A stretch of DNA of 32,683 nt from Trueperaceae bacterium (GCA_020354625.1 CP070651.1:3297569-3330251); one strand, 5' to 3'. Shown: positions 13,255 through 22,420, numbered from the stretch's first letter. Translations and numbers: made by a program. Notes: generated by a model from the letters alone, not told the origin.

Positions 13255-16032
13255 CTAACCGGTATTCCTCACACCAGCCGATACCCCGATCATGCTGACT
13301 TGGACTGCATATTCGAGCCCATCTCGTTCTGGGCTCCCAGTCATGGACGCCCTAAGGCGCTTGAGCAGTTCGACCTGTAGGTAGCTTATCGGATCTACGT
13401 ACGGATTACGTAGTTCAATCCCTCGAGCCAAGGTCGGGTCGTGCCCGAGCAAGCTCGAACCCGTCACGACCTCGATCTGGGCCACGGTACGATCATACTC
13501 CCGCTTTATTCGTGGCCAGAACTCAGAAACCGAGGAGTCCGGCACGAGCTCGAGGTAACTCTCGAAAATATCGAGATCCGCTTTGGCCAGGCTCATCTGT
13601 GCAAAATCGATCATCGTCTTGAAAAATGGCCAATCTGCGTACATCTCACCCAAGAGTTCACCTTCGAGCACGGCCAATCCGGTACCGAGACCGAACCAAC
13701 CTGGCAAATTGGCCCGACACTGCGTCCAAGAAAAGACCCACGGAATCGCGCGGAGATTCTCGAGAGAGGGGTCCCCCTTACGCCGGGTGGGGCGCGAACC
13801 GATGTTGAGACGGCTGATCTCTTCGATCGGCGTCACGGTATGGTAAAAATCCAAGAATCCTTCGGTCTCGAGCAGATCACGATAGTGATCTTTGGCAACG
13901 GCCGACGCACGGGTAATGGCGTTGCGGTACGCCGGAGGGAGTTCAGGAATCGGACCGGTATCCCGTGCCGACGAGAGGATAAATGCATGCGCGACCTGCT
14001 CTAGATGACGGTGTGCCAAGTCCGGATCCGCGTATCGCTCTGATAAGGCCTCTCCCTGTTCGGTGAGACGCATACGCCCGTTCAGCGATCCCGGAGGTTG
14101 CGCCAGGATCGCTTGACCGGTCGGGCCACCTCCTCTACCGATACTGGTACCACGACCGTGAAATAGCCGAAGCGGGATACCGGCCCGCTGACAGACGGCA
14201 GCAACGCCTTCTTGCGCCTGGTATAAGGCCCAGTTTGCCGCCAAGAACCCGGCATCTTTGTTCGAATCGGAATAGCCGATCATCACTTCTTGAACGCCAC
14301 GCTCCTCGACATGGCGCCGATACACCGGTAGTCGAAAGAGGGCATCGAGGATTCCCGGAGCACGTTCGAGGTCCACTTGGGTTTCAAAAAGGGGCGTGGC
14401 ATCGATATCTAGTATTCCGGCTTGCTTGGCGAGCACCAAGACTTCGAGGACGTCCGATACGCCCTCGGTCATCGAAACGATATAGGACCCGGCCGCCCCA
14501 TCACCATAGCGACGGCGTACACGTCGGTACGTCTTCAAGAACTCGAGCGCGCGACCGAGTTCTTGTCCAAACGGCGCATCGTCAGGCGCCAGGGGACGTT
14601 TCGAGTTCAACTCAGCCTCAAGAACCGCGATTCGCTCCGTCTCATCGAGAGATGCGTAGTTCTCACAGACCTCCGCACGTGCGAGCAACTCATCCACCGC
14701 CCTCTCATGCACGGCGGAGTGCTCTCGCAAGTCGAGCGGAGCCAGGTGGAAACGGAAAGCGGATGCACGGTAGATGGGTGGCCTCACAAACGCCTGGGCA
14801 GCACGACTCCCTTGCCCTTGCTCGAGCGTCTGCTCGATCAGCGCCAGGTCATTCACATATCCACTAGAACCGCCAGGGTAGATCGACTCCCCCGCAAACC
14901 CCGACTCGGAAAGCTGCTCGAGCTCTCTCGACAACAAGCTGTGCATCAGCAAAATCTTTTGGCGATAGGGTTCTTGAGGGAAGCGATCTGGCCGCCCAAA
15001 GACCTCCACCCACTCCTGAAGATCGTCGCGGAAGCGAGGGGTCAACGTGATACGCCTTTCCCACTGCGATAGGCGCTGAACGAGTATGTCGAGATCCGAC
15101 ATGTGACGCTCGATCGCGAGCTGCAGCTGTAACCGGTAGGTCTCCGCCATCACCTCGGGTGTGACGAGCGGGTTTCCGTCACGATCGCCACCGATCCAAG
15201 AGCGCAGGCTGACGACAGATGAAAGCGGTGCCCGTGGTCGGTGCCCATAGTAGGCGTCGAGCGCACTCTCCATATCGACCATAAGACGAGGCAGTGCGAC
15301 GAACAGCGAACGCCGATAGTAGTAAAGTGCGCTTTTCACCTCATCGAGCACGGTCGGCTTCTCACTCAAAAGCTCACGCGTTTGCCAGAGGGTAGCGATC
15401 TCAGCGTAGATCTCACCTTCGAAGGCTTGGCGTTGCTGGGGACTTAGATCGCGTTCGCTCAGGTGCCTCATGGCCGAGGCGATGCGCTCGAGCTTCAAAC
15501 GAACCGTATACCGTTTAACTTCGGTGGGATGAGCAGTGAGGGTGAGTTGAATGTCGAGATCCTCGATAAATTGTTGCACGTCTCGACGAGACCATCCTTG
15601 GTCTCGCAAAACTTTCACGGCTGCGGCAACCGATTCGGATCGGGGTTGCTCGAGGGTAGCCATCCCCTCACGTAACCGATTGACCCGAACCCGGTGGATC
15701 TCCTCCGCAAGATTGACCAGCTGAAAAAAAAGTGTAAAGGCTCTCAACAACCGCTCCGCTGTGTCCAAGGTGAGGCCGGAAAGGAGCTCCTTCAGTTCTT
15801 TTTTGAGCGCAGTTTGACCCGATTCCTGCCGTAACCGTTTCGTGGTCGCGCGAATCGATTCGACGAGCTCGAACAGTCGCTCTCCTTCGAGTTCACGGAG
15901 CACTTGACCGAGTGCTGAACCGAGAAAGTCGACATCGAGCCTAAGTTGCTTAAAAGTATCATCTGCCGCGGCCTGCAACCGGCCCACCCCCTCAACAACT
16001 CGCTCGTAGCGCGCGACCGACACATCGGCCAT
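13255..16032 (-). CDS. ppc: Phosphoenolpyruvate carboxylase
   Basis: 925 residues, the full bacterial length. It converts PEP and bicarbonate to oxaloacetate, replenishing the TCA cycle. Key sites are intact: catalytic His168 in LTAHPTEVKR, GGDRDGNPLVT, the PEP/bicarbonate segments YSDSNKDAGFLAANW and FHGRGTSIGRGGGPTGQAI, the Arg-rich RAIPWVFSWTQCR, and the invariant C-terminus RNTG with the terminal Gly. The start at ATG 16032 has no clear ribosome binding site. The gene is co-directional with exbB (239 nt downstream) and with the phosphodiesterase gene (153 nt upstream), but those gaps argue for its own transcript. Allosteric control is not readable from the sequence. Confidence 0.98.
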   Translation of the reverse strand: MADVSVARYERVVEGVGRLQAAADDTFKQLRLDVDFLGSALGQVLRELEGERLFELVESIRATTKRLRQESGQTALKKELKELLSGLTLDTAERLLRAFTLFFQLVNLAEEIHRVRVNRLREGMATLEQPRSESVAAAVKVLRDQGWSRRDVQQFIEDLDIQLTLTAHPTEVKRYTVRLKLERIASAMRHLSERDLSPQQRQAFEGEIYAEIATLWQTRELLSEKPTVLDEVKSALYYYRRSLFVALPRLMVDMESALDAYYGHRPRAPLSSVVSLRSWIGGDRDGNPLVTPEVMAETYRLQLQLAIERHMSDLDILVQRLSQWERRITLTPRFRDDLQEWVEVFGRPDRFPQEPYRQKILLMHSLLSRELEQLSESGFAGESIYPGGSSGYVNDLALIEQTLEQGQGSRAAQAFVRPPIYRASAFRFHLAPLDLREHSAVHERAVDELLARAEVCENYASLDETERIAVLEAELNSKRPLAPDDAPFGQELGRALEFLKTYRRVRRRYGDGAAGSYIVSMTEGVSDVLEVLVLAKQAGILDIDATPLFETQVDLERAPGILDALFRLPVYRRHVEERGVQEVMIGYSDSNKDAGFLAANWALYQAQEGVAAVCQRAGIPLRLFHGRGTSIGRGGGPTGQAILAQPPGSLNGRMRLTEQGEALSERYADPDLAHRHLEQVAHAFILSSARDTGPIPELPPAYRNAITRASAVAKDHYRDLLETEGFLDFYHTVTPIEEISRLNIGSRPTRRKGDPSLENLRAIPWVFSWTQCRANLPGWFGLGTGLAVLEGELLGEMYADWPFFKTMIDFAQMSLAKADLDIFESYLELVPDSSVSEFWPRIKREYDRTVAQIEVVTGSSLLGHDPTLARGIELRNPYVDPISYLQVELLKRLRASMTGSPERDGLEYAVQVSMIGVSAGVRNTG

Positions 16033-16104
16033 TCAACAGAGCGCCCAACGGTTCACTCTCGGATTCCCCTGCAACCTCGTACAGCACTCTCTCCATCACG
16101 CTCC

Positions 16105-16110
16105 ATTGTA
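16105..16110 (-). promoter_or_regulatory. Candidate -10 box for ppc
   Basis: TACAAT on the minus strand (ATTGTA on plus), preceded by a TAGA dinucleotide run, 73 nt before the ppc ATG. No TTGACA-like -35 is found at normal spacing, so this is weak. Confidence 0.2.
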
Positions 16111-16185
16111 TCTAGGGTACTCGGGCAGCACTCGCGTCCGGCCGCGCACACCCCCAACTGTGAAAAACCTCACTCGTCGCAGGCG

Positions 16186-16950
16186 TCACGAAGCTCGCCA
16201 CTGTACGCGCTCGATCCCGGTCGCTTTGCCATCGACAAGGGTCAGAGCCACAGCACACACCGTTCCTACGCTCTCAGCCGGACGAAATCTTTTTGGAAGC
16301 TTTCTTACAAAACGGTAATGGACCTCTTCAAAGTTCATGCCGATAGAAGAGCTTTGCACACCGGTCATACCGACATCGGTAATGTACGCAGTTCCGTTCA
16401 GAATTGTTTCGTCGGCCGTCTGCACGTGAGTGTGCGTCCCGATCACAGCGCTGGCCCGCCCCGCTAGATGGTAACCCATTACCTTCTTCTCACTGGTCGC
16501 TTCCGCGTGGAAATCGACTACCAGCGTCTTGCCTACTCCATGCTCTTCAGCAAGCACATCGAGTGCGCGGAACGGATCATCGAGCGGATCCATAAACACC
16601 CTACCCATGGCCTGCGCCACCGTGATGGAATCTCCTGCTCGACTCTCAAAGGTAGCCCACCCAAGACCTGGCGTACCGGGTGGATAGTTGAGGGGTCGTA
16701 TGAGGTGAGGCGTCTCTTCGATGAACTCGAGCACCTCTGGTTGATCCCACGCGTGGTTGCCCAGAGTGACTACATCGACACCTGCCGTACGAAGTTGATC
16801 GAAGTGTTTTCTCGTGATCCCGAATCCGCCGGCGACATTTTCACCATTGGCGATAATGAAGTCGAATTGGCCTGCTACTTCTTTCAAGAAAGCTCTCACG
16901 ACTCTGAGACCAGGCTTTCCGAAAATATCACCGATGAATAAGACCCGCAT
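16186..16950 (-). CDS. ymdB: YmdB-type metallophosphoesterase (TIGR00282 family)
   Basis: 254 residues, the family's usual length. The calcineurin-like dinuclear metal site is complete: GDIFGKPG (Asp8), ANGENVAGG, TLGNHAWDQ, VDFHAEATSEK and IGTHTHVQTAD. Relatives include Bacillus YmdB, a 2',3'-cyclic nucleotide phosphodiesterase, and Deinococcus DR1281. It probably acts in the cytoplasm on cyclic nucleotides or RNA ends. In many bacteria the gene lies next to rny (RNase Y); here it follows the ArsC-like gene by 56 nt, possibly as one transcript. GGGGTAGGGC before the ATG is a poor ribosome binding site. The assignment to family is firm; the physiological substrate in this organism is not known. 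Confidence 0.95.
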   Translation of the reverse strand: MRVLFIGDIFGKPGLRVVRAFLKEVAGQFDFIIANGENVAGGFGITRKHFDQLRTAGVDVVTLGNHAWDQPEVLEFIEETPHLIRPLNYPPGTPGLGWATFESRAGDSITVAQAMGRVFMDPLDDPFRALDVLAEEHGVGKTLVVDFHAEATSEKKVMGYHLAGRASAVIGTHTHVQTADETILNGTAYITDVGMTGVQSSSIGMNFEEVHYRFVRKLPKRFRPAESVGTVCAVALTLVDGKATGIERVQWRAS

Positions 16951-17006
16951 GCCCTACCCCACGTACCGGTTACTGGGCAATTCCCGTTCGAAATGGATCG
17001 GTGGAA

Positions 17007-17378
17007 TCAAGATGCCCGCACCTGATCGAACCACGTGCGCCAAAAGGTTTCCTGCCAACCGATCGCAATGTCGCGCCCACTTCGTATTAGAGGCTGGATC
17101 AGTAAACCAGGCTTGTCGACCAAGAGATCGAGGAGGTCATCATCTCTGAGGCGCATCACCTCGAGACCCGACTCACGATAGGGTTTCGAACCCTCGTCGA
17201 TAAGGGCTTCGACACCATATTTTTGAGCAAAGCGGATCAGCTCACCCCGAGATGGTTTTCGAACACTCAGATCGACAAAGTGAGCTTTGATCGCTCGCTC
17301 TTTGAAAAAGCGCAGCGCCTTCTTCGTAGCTTGTGACTTTTTGGTACCAAACACTTGAACAGTGATCTTTTCCAGCAT
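17007..17378 (-). CDS. ArsC/Spx-family thioredoxin-fold protein lacking the catalytic cysteine
   Basis: 123 residues matching the ArsC/YffB/Spx fold: an N-terminal beta strand, VQVFGTKKSQATKKALRFF helix, a VDLSVRKPSRGEL segment and a late PLIRSGRDIAIGW strand that corresponds to the conserved RP(L/I) loop. Active arsenate reductases have a Cys in the loop at FGxxxC; here Ser15 stands there, and the protein contains no cysteine at all. It therefore cannot be a thiol reductase. It may be a regulatory or structural member, like Spx in binding RNA polymerase, but that is inference. A TATAGT box lies 8 nt before the ATG, so the mRNA may be leaderless. The AGGAG one nt from the ATG is too close to work normally. 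It is divergent from the Lrp gene, 41 nt away. Confidence 0.88.
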   Translation of the reverse strand: MLEKITVQVFGTKKSQATKKALRFFKERAIKAHFVDLSVRKPSRGELIRFAQKYGVEALIDEGSKPYRESGLEVMRLRDDDLLDLLVDKPGLLIQPLIRSGRDIAIGWQETFWRTWFDQVRAS

Positions 17379-17386
17379 GCTCCTCG

Positions 17387-17392
17387 ACTATA
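17387..17392 (-). promoter_or_regulatory. -10 box of a probable leaderless transcript (ArsC-like gene)
   Basis: TATAGT on the minus strand, 8 nt before the ATG at 17378, so transcription should begin at or within a base of the start codon. No good -35 is seen. Confidence 0.4.
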
Positions 17393-17419
17393 CCCCGTTG
17401 ATAACGACCCGTACACGTT

Positions 17420-17938
17420 GTGGCCGACGACTCCGGCACATCGGACAGCCCTGGCGTGATCGATTACCGTGATAAGCTATCCGACGTGTTCGACGCCATC
17501 GACCAACAAATTCTCCGTATCCTGCGAACAGAAGGTCGGGCCTCGCACGCGATGATCGCCAAAGACGTCGGCTTGTCTGCACCAGCGGTGGGTGAGCGAA
17601 TCCGCAAGCTCGAGCAGGTAGGAGTGATCACCGGATATGGTGCCGTGTTCGATCCTGAGAAAATCGGCGTCTCAATCTGTGCGTTCGTGGCTATCTCACC
17701 ACAACCCCGCAAACCTGGGGCTTCCCTCGTCAAGAGCCTTCTTGAGCTACCGGAAATTGAAGAGCTTCACGCCGTAGCAGGACAATACAGTTATATTGCC
17801 AAGGTACGAGTTGGCAACACCGAGGAACTAGATGCTTTTCTAGATCGGTTATTCATGCTCGAGGGCGTAGAGCGCACCGAGACGACCATGGTGCTTAAAA
17901 CCAACATCGAACGCCCGATGCACCTGCCCTTCATCTGA
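17420..17938 (+). CDS. Lrp/AsnC family transcriptional regulator
   Basis: Up to 172 residues. The N-terminal winged helix-turn-helix (about 24-80) shows FDAIDQQILRILRTEGRAS, AKDVGLSAPAVGERIRKLEQVGVITGY, the AsnC-type HTH. The C-terminal ligand-binding RAM domain (about 90-165) shows the V-AGQYSYIAKVRV segment that lines the effector site and GVERTETTMVLKT. Such regulators form octamers or dimers that sense amino acids. The start is uncertain: GTG at 17420 gives a 20-residue disordered lead-in and lacks a ribosome binding site, and a later in-frame GTG at 17456 is possible. It is divergent from the ArsC-like gene, which it may control, as Lrp-type regulators often act on neighbours; the effector is unknown. 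Confidence 0.94.
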   Translation: MADDSGTSDSPGVIDYRDKLSDVFDAIDQQILRILRTEGRASHAMIAKDVGLSAPAVGERIRKLEQVGVITGYGAVFDPEKIGVSICAFVAISPQPRKPGASLVKSLLELPEIEELHAVAGQYSYIAKVRVGNTEELDAFLDRLFMLEGVERTETTMVLKTNIERPMHLPFI

Positions 17939-18188
17939 TTTCCTGTTTTTTTGCCCGGCTGCACCGGAACAAACAAACATCGTAGTATCGCAAAAGACCC
18001 AATGATCGGGAGCCGTTTGATCAACGGAGGTTCATATCACTCCGAGCCGTGCTTCGAACCGAAAGGGCTATGGGAGAGTCGCCTATGGCACCCCTACGGA
18101 GAGCGGTCATGACACGTGTGCGGGTCGACTACGGGGACCACACGTGGCGCAGTCCTTCCCCGTTGGAGCCACCCGTCCCCGGCGCGTG
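17939..18188. other. Non-coding interval with several inverted repeats (possible structured RNA)
   Basis: No gene is supported between the Lrp and helicase stop codons, which face each other. The stretch holds CCGTT-tgatc-AACGG (18013-18027), overlapped by CGGAG/CTCCG, then an 8-bp pair CACGTGTG (18113-18120) and CACACGTG (18139-18146), and TGACACG/CGTGTCA arms around that. I compared it by eye with SRP RNA, 6S RNA, tmRNA and common riboswitches and found no match. It could be a convergent-gene 3' structure or an unrecognised RNA; the strand is undetermined. Confidence 0.3.
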
Positions 18189-19757
18189 TCAGAGATGAAT
18201 CGCCTCGAGAAACCAAGGTGGCAAGCGACTTCGTTGACGCTTCAAAAATCGTGGGAAATCGGCATCGAGTAGGTACGTGACCGCAAAATCATCCTCGCTT
18301 CGCACGCTGCGACCATACGCTTGTACCACCGTAAGACAGGTACGCCAGTCGTACCAGGCGGCATCGATCTCCTTCCTACGAGCCACCTGCGGGTCTCCCA
18401 GATACGGATAGGGGATCTTGCAGATGACCTGCCACCGCGAGAGCTCGTCAGTGAGATCGATCCCTTCGGTCATACTCGGAGTCAAAAGGACTGTCGGTTC
18501 CCGGCTATTCAGGTGTTTCTCAAGAGCTACATCTCGTCCTTCACTGGTGAAATGCGTGACGAGTCTCTTCCGGTGCTGGGGAGATAGATTCCTGGCGATA
18601 TAGCCTGCGATTTTGTACGAGTGGGCGTGGATCAGGCCCTTTTCCGTAGAGTGCGAAGTAAAGAGAAGGTTTAGCTGATCGACGATCTTCGGCAATGCTT
18701 GCTCGAGGTAGTGGCGTGTCAGCCGAGCTGTAGGCTTCAAGAATACCGGGCGGTTTTCTGCAGGAAACCCCGATCCGATGCGGATCACTTCGACTTGTTC
18801 ACGCTCGATGCCTAGGCTCCTAAGGAAGGTGGGGGCGTCGAGTATCGTCGCCGAGAGCATCAGAATGCGATCGGCGAACCCAAAGAGGAGCGGTTCAGCG
18901 AACGCGGCCACCTCGACCGGTTTAAATGAGATCGTCTCTCCTTCACTGGAGCGACGCCGCTCGACCACCCACTCCACAAAGTTCTCCTCGCGGCTGTCAC
19001 GTAAGAGCTCGAGGCGTTTCCACTGGTTATCGAGCCAATGCTTGCTCTGCATCGACGCGAGGCTCATCTTGCTGCCAAAGTTGGCATCTCGCAACTCGGC
19101 ATCGAGCTCGCGACTCCGTCGCTTGATCAGAGGCAAGACCTCTTCCGCAAAATCGAAGTAGTCTTCGTCATCGAACGCTACAGGTAGACTTTCGCCGATC
19201 CCAACACGCGCCAAAGCTACGTCGCTTAGGTCGATCTGAATAAAACTCATCAGGGCTGCTTCGGCGTTATGAGCCTCATCGAGCACCAGCAGGTCACGGG
19301 GACCGAATCCGCCGGAGTAGTTGAGTTCTGCCAGATAGTAGGCGTAGTTCATAATCGTACTATCGGCGGCGATTGCACCATCTTTGGCACAAAAGTAGGG
19401 GCAGGCATCGCACTCAGGCAGCCTGCGACCCGCGATACAGGGCGCAGCTGCCGCGTGAGTGGGTGCGATCAGACACGGGTAGTTCCCACGTCCCTTCATG
19501 AGTGCCAACTCGGGAAACGTGCGCACGTACTGGTCCTGCAACACTTTTTGTGCCGTCAACACATAGGCGCTCTCTGCTTCGCGAGTCAAGGTGACAGCGA
19601 TCGCCGATTTGCCAGAGCCCGTCGGCGCTTCAACGATCACAAAACGTTTTCCGGAAGCGAAGGAATCACGGGCCCGGTCGATCACCTCTCTCTGCCCCTG
19701 TCGATATCGCTGGAAGGGAAAGGTCGGTTCGGACACCCCACAGGCTACCACGTTCAT
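18189..19757 (-). CDS. DinG/XPD-like iron-sulfur DNA helicase
   Basis: 522 residues, shorter than E. coli DinG (716). It is a superfamily 2 helicase: Walker A APTGSGKS (44-51), DEAH box VLDEAHNAE (Asp160-His163), and motif VI QAYGRSVRSEDD near the C-terminus. Between Walker A and DEAH lie Cys95, Cys107, Cys116, Cys119 and Cys123, enough for the 4Fe-4S cluster of XPD/DinG enzymes. These unwind DNA 5' to 3' and act in repair and in clearing R-loops or structured DNA. The ATG at 19757 has no clear ribosome binding site. The gene lies 31 nt after the tRNA-Leu terminator on the same strand, so it needs its own promoter or read-through. Whether it is the DinG or the YoaA type is not settled. Confidence 0.93.
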   Translation of the reverse strand: MNVVACGVSEPTFPFQRYRQGQREVIDRARDSFASGKRFVIVEAPTGSGKSAIAVTLTREAESAYVLTAQKVLQDQYVRTFPELALMKGRGNYPCLIAPTHAAAAPCIAGRRLPECDACPYFCAKDGAIAADSTIMNYAYYLAELNYSGGFGPRDLLVLDEAHNAEAALMSFIQIDLSDVALARVGIGESLPVAFDDEDYFDFAEEVLPLIKRRSRELDAELRDANFGSKMSLASMQSKHWLDNQWKRLELLRDSREENFVEWVVERRRSSEGETISFKPVEVAAFAEPLLFGFADRILMLSATILDAPTFLRSLGIEREQVEVIRIGSGFPAENRPVFLKPTARLTRHYLEQALPKIVDQLNLLFTSHSTEKGLIHAHSYKIAGYIARNLSPQHRKRLVTHFTSEGRDVALEKHLNSREPTVLLTPSMTEGIDLTDELSRWQVICKIPYPYLGDPQVARRKEIDAAWYDWRTCLTVVQAYGRSVRSEDDFAVTYLLDADFPRFLKRQRSRLPPWFLEAIHL

Positions 19758-19788
19758 GTTCGACCCGGCCCACTAGGAAATGGCACAC

Positions 19789-19811
19789 AAAAAGCCAGCC
19801 CGAAAGCTGGC
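19789..19811 (-). terminator. Rho-independent terminator of tRNA-Leu
   Basis: Read on the minus strand: GCCAGC, loop TTTCGG, GCTGGC, then TTTTT. It begins 4 nt after the encoded CCA of the tRNA. Confidence 0.88.
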
Positions 19812-19815
19812 CAAT

Positions 19816-19903
19816 TGGTGCCGAGGACGGGACTTGAACCCGTACGACCTAAGCGGTCACTAGCCCCTCAAGCTAGCGCGTCTACCAATTCCGCCACCTC
19901 GGC
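19816..19903 (-). tRNA. tRNA-Leu (anticodon GAG)
   Basis: An 88-nt class II tRNA with encoded CCA. The 7-bp acceptor stem pairs GCCGAGG with CCTCGGC, followed by discriminator A. The D-loop region GGCGGAATTGGTAGACGC is typical of tRNA-Leu. The anticodon arm CTAGC-TTGAGGG-GCTAG gives anticodon GAG, reading CUC/CUU. A long variable arm (GACCGCTTAGGTC) and the T-arm with GTTCAAGTC are present. A terminator follows directly. The GG of the D-loop includes G18, the site methylated by the TrmH encoded just beyond it. Confidence 0.97.
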
Positions 19904-20057
19904 ATAGGATACGAGACGCAACCTGGATGATACGTTTTCGGCTGGAAACTGTCAAGCTATACTCGTTCGTAGGGATTGAAACCAACCCTCATATACTCCG
20001 TGCGACGCATCCTGGCAGACAAGTAACTTTCGACCGCCGAACCTCTTCCGAGCGCGG

Positions 20058-20063
20058 TATCCT
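20058..20063 (+). promoter_or_regulatory. -10 box of a probable leaderless transcript (trmH)
   Basis: TATCCT lies 7 nt before the GTG at 20071, with no ribosome binding site between them. The -35 region is weak. Confidence 0.35.
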
Positions 20064-20070
20064 CTAAAGC

Positions 20071-20724
20071 GTGACAGCGAGACGCTATCAGCGGATCATG
20101 ACCGTGCTCGAAAAGCGGCAACCCGATCTCACCATCATGGCCGAAAGTGTGTACAAACCACACAACCTGTCAGCCATGCTCCGCTCGTGCGATGCCGTCG
20201 GGATCGGTCGCATCTTGGCTGTTAACCCTACCGGTGGGGTCGAAACCTTTACCACGACGAGCGCGAGTGCTGAAAAGTGGGTTGAGGTTGAGACGTATTC
20301 CGCAACAGATAAGGCCCTTACGCACGTTGAGGATCAGGGCATGCAGATCTTGGCAGCACACTTTTCTGAACGTGCCGTCGATTACCGCAGTGTCGATTAC
20401 TGCCGCCCCACCTGTATCGTCTTCGGAAATGAAAAGGACGGTGTGAGTACCATCGCCGCCCGGCGGGCCGACGCCCACATCATCATTCCGATGATCGGCA
20501 TGGTGAGGTCTCTCAATGTCTCGGTCGCCACAGCTGTGATCCTGTTCGAAGCGCAGCGGCAACGGAGTATTTCAGGACACTACGCGTCGCCAAAACTCGA
20601 CGCGGTACAAAGGCACGAGATGGCCTTTGAATGGCTCTATCCGCGAGAAGCATTGCTGTGCCGGGAGAGCGGACGCGCCTACCCACCACTCGACGAAGAG
20701 GGTTCGATCATCCGTAGCGAATGA
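20071..20724 (+). CDS. trmH: tRNA (guanosine-18-2'-O)-methyltransferase TrmH
   Basis: 217 residues of the SPOUT superfamily. It methylates the ribose of G18 in the tRNA D-loop using S-adenosylmethionine. Conserved blocks follow the Thermus enzyme closely: RRQPDLT-type [24 protein letters not shown] (read in parts: [17 protein letters not shown]), [11 protein letters not shown], motif 2 [11 protein letters not shown] and motif 3 [18 protein letters not shown], which form the trefoil knot that binds SAM. The C-terminal [13 protein letters not shown] is also shared. The start is the GTG at 20071, with a TATCCT box 7 nt before it and no ribosome binding site, suggesting a leaderless mRNA. It is divergent from the tRNA-Leu gene and 96 nt upstream of lipB. 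Confidence 0.97.
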   Translation: MTARRYQRIMTVLEKRQPDLTIMAESVYKPHNLSAMLRSCDAVGIGRILAVNPTGGVETFTTTSASAEKWVEVETYSATDKALTHVEDQGMQILAAHFSERAVDYRSVDYCRPTCIVFGNEKDGVSTIAARRADAHIIIPMIGMVRSLNVSVATAVILFEAQRQRSISGHYASPKLDAVQRHEMAFEWLYPREALLCRESGRAYPPLDEEGSIIRSE

Positions 20725-20807
20725 CGCTTCGATCCAAATCGTAATCTGGCTTCTACATACAACCAGGAATTGAAGGTTGCATTGCAGGGCGCTCCTTAGG
20801 GCTCTGG

Positions 20808-20813
20808 TATGAT
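20808..20813 (+). promoter_or_regulatory. Extended -10 box of a probable leaderless transcript (lipB)
   Basis: TGGTATGAT contains an extended -10 (TG-n-TATGAT, hexamer 20808-20813). The GTG start follows after 6 nt, putting the expected transcription start on the first base of the codon. A TTGCAG at 20782-20787 is 20 nt upstream. Confidence 0.55.
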
Positions 20814-20819
20814 CGAGGT

Positions 20820-21467
20820 GTGGATACGCCTTTTGTCGTGCGCGATCTCGGCCTTCTCGAATACCGCAAAGCACACGAGGTACAGCTCGAAACCCACGCA
20901 GCCGTCGTCGCAAACGAACGACCAGCTACCCTGCTCTTGGTCGAGCACCCCCCCGTGATCACCTTCGGCAAAAAAGGGGGCCGCGAACACCTCCTCGTGA
21001 GTGAGACCCACCTACGTTCACAGGGGTTTACCCTCTACGACATCGAACGTGGTGGAGACATCACCTATCACGGTCCCGGTCAATTGGTCGGCTATCCGAT
21101 CTTCCCTGTGGGAAGACGTGTCCGCGAATTTCTACGGAAGCTCGAAAACGTGATCATCGCAGTCCTCGAGGGCTATGGGATTACCAGTGTCGGAAGCCCG
21201 GGCTATGCCGGTGTGTGGGTAGGTAACGAAAAGGTGGCTGCCATAGGGGTAGCCGTCAAACGCGACGTTTCCTTTCACGGTTTCGCCCTCAACGTGTGCA
21301 CCGAACTCGAGCATTTCAAAACGATCGTCCCTTGTGGCATTGTGGACAAAGGCGTGACCAGTCTAAGCCGCCTACTCGACCGCAAGATCGTCATTGACGA
21401 GGTGAAGCCAAAAGTGATCGAGGAAATGAAACAGGTGTTCTCCATAAAACGAGAGGTCGTCAAATGA
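20820..21467 (+). CDS. lipB: Octanoyl-[acyl-carrier-protein]:protein N-octanoyltransferase LipB
   Basis: 215 residues. It moves octanoate from acyl carrier protein to lipoyl domains, the first step of lipoate assembly. The conserved segments are [29 protein letters not shown], the Lys in [10 protein letters not shown] (Lys138) and the acyl-thioester Cys172 in [12 protein letters not shown]. The start is GTG at 20820, placed right after an extended -10 box, so the message is probably leaderless. The stop overlaps the lipA start by 4 nt (ATGA), so the two are co-translated. Length is normal for the family. Confidence 0.97.
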   Translation: MDTPFVVRDLGLLEYRKAHEVQLETHAAVVANERPATLLLVEHPPVITFGKKGGREHLLVSETHLRSQGFTLYDIERGGDITYHGPGQLVGYPIFPVGRRVREFLRKLENVIIAVLEGYGITSVGSPGYAGVWVGNEKVAAIGVAVKRDVSFHGFALNVCTELEHFKTIVPCGIVDKGVTSLSRLLDRKIVIDEVKPKVIEEMKQVFSIKREVVK

Positions 21468-22420
21468 GTCAGCGGACGCCCGACCGAGATGGCATAAAAA
21501 TCGTCAAGCACGGGATTCGTAGCAAGAATCCCGCTCCCGTCCCCAGGCAACCGAAGCCAGAGTGGCTCAAGGTTCGCCTCCCGTCTGGAGGCCGCTATCA
21601 AGCCGTGCGCGAGACCATGCGCGAAAATCGCCTCAGCACCGTCTGCGAAGAAGCGATGTGTCCCAACATTGCCGAATGCTGGAATGCTGGTACCGCTACC
21701 ATCATGCTGTTGGGATCGGTCTGCACCCGGGCTTGCCGCTTCTGTGCGGTCGACACCGGAAATCCGGGCGGATACCTCGACCCAGCCGAACCCGAGTTGG
21801 CAGCTCGGTCCGTTTCGCTCATGGGCCTGAAATACGTTGTACTGACCTCAGTCGACCGCGACGATCTCCCCGACGGTGGGGCAGAACAGTACGCCCGCTG
21901 TGTACGGGCCATCAAAGCGGCTAATCCAGATACCGCTATCGAAGCACTTACCCCTGATTTTCAAGGCGTCACAGATCACGTCCAGATCGTACTCGATTCG
22001 GGAATAGAAGTCTTCGCCCAAAACGTCGAGACGGTGAGACGCCTTACGCATCCGGTGCGAGATCGTCGCGCCAGTTACGACCAGACTCTCAGGGTCCTCG
22101 CGTATGCCAAACAGGCACGCCCAGATGTCTTGACCAAGACCAGCCTGATGGTCGGGCTCGGTGAGACCGATGAGGAACTCCTCGAAACGATGGACGACCT
22201 GCGGGAGATCGGCGTAGATATCCTCACTTTCGGCCAGTACCTGCGACCGACACCGCATCACCTACCGGTCAGACGCTTCGTCACGCCCGACGAGTTTAAA
22301 AGCTATCGACGTTGGGGGCTCGACCGAGGGTTTCTCGAAGTCGTTTCCGGACCCCTGGTTCGCAGTAGTTACCGAGCAGAACGGGCGCTCGAAAAGAACA
22401 ATGTGGGTCTCGCACCCTAA
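21464..22420 (+). CDS. lipA: Lipoyl synthase LipA (radical SAM)
   Basis: 318 residues. It inserts two sulfurs into octanoyl-protein to form lipoyl groups. Both 4Fe-4S motifs are present: the auxiliary cluster Cys61-x4-Cys66-x5-Cys72 ([12 protein letters not shown]) and the radical SAM cluster Cys87-x3-Cys91-x2-Cys94 (CTRACRFC). The C-terminal RSSY (in LVRSSYRAE) supplies the Ser ligand to the auxiliary cluster. Other family blocks include [26 protein letters not shown] and [19 protein letters not shown]. It overlaps lipB by 4 nt. A short remnant of the heptamer repeat lies directly after the stop. Confidence 0.98.
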   Translation: MSQRTPDRDGIKIVKHGIRSKNPAPVPRQPKPEWLKVRLPSGGRYQAVRETMRENRLSTVCEEAMCPNIAECWNAGTATIMLLGSVCTRACRFCAVDTGNPGGYLDPAEPELAARSVSLMGLKYVVLTSVDRDDLPDGGAEQYARCVRAIKAANPDTAIEALTPDFQGVTDHVQIVLDSGIEVFAQNVETVRRLTHPVRDRRASYDQTLRVLAYAKQARPDVLTKTSLMVGLGETDEELLETMDDLREIGVDILTFGQYLRPTPHHLPVRRFVTPDEFKSYRRWGLDRGFLEVVSGPLVRSSYRAERALEKNNVGLAP

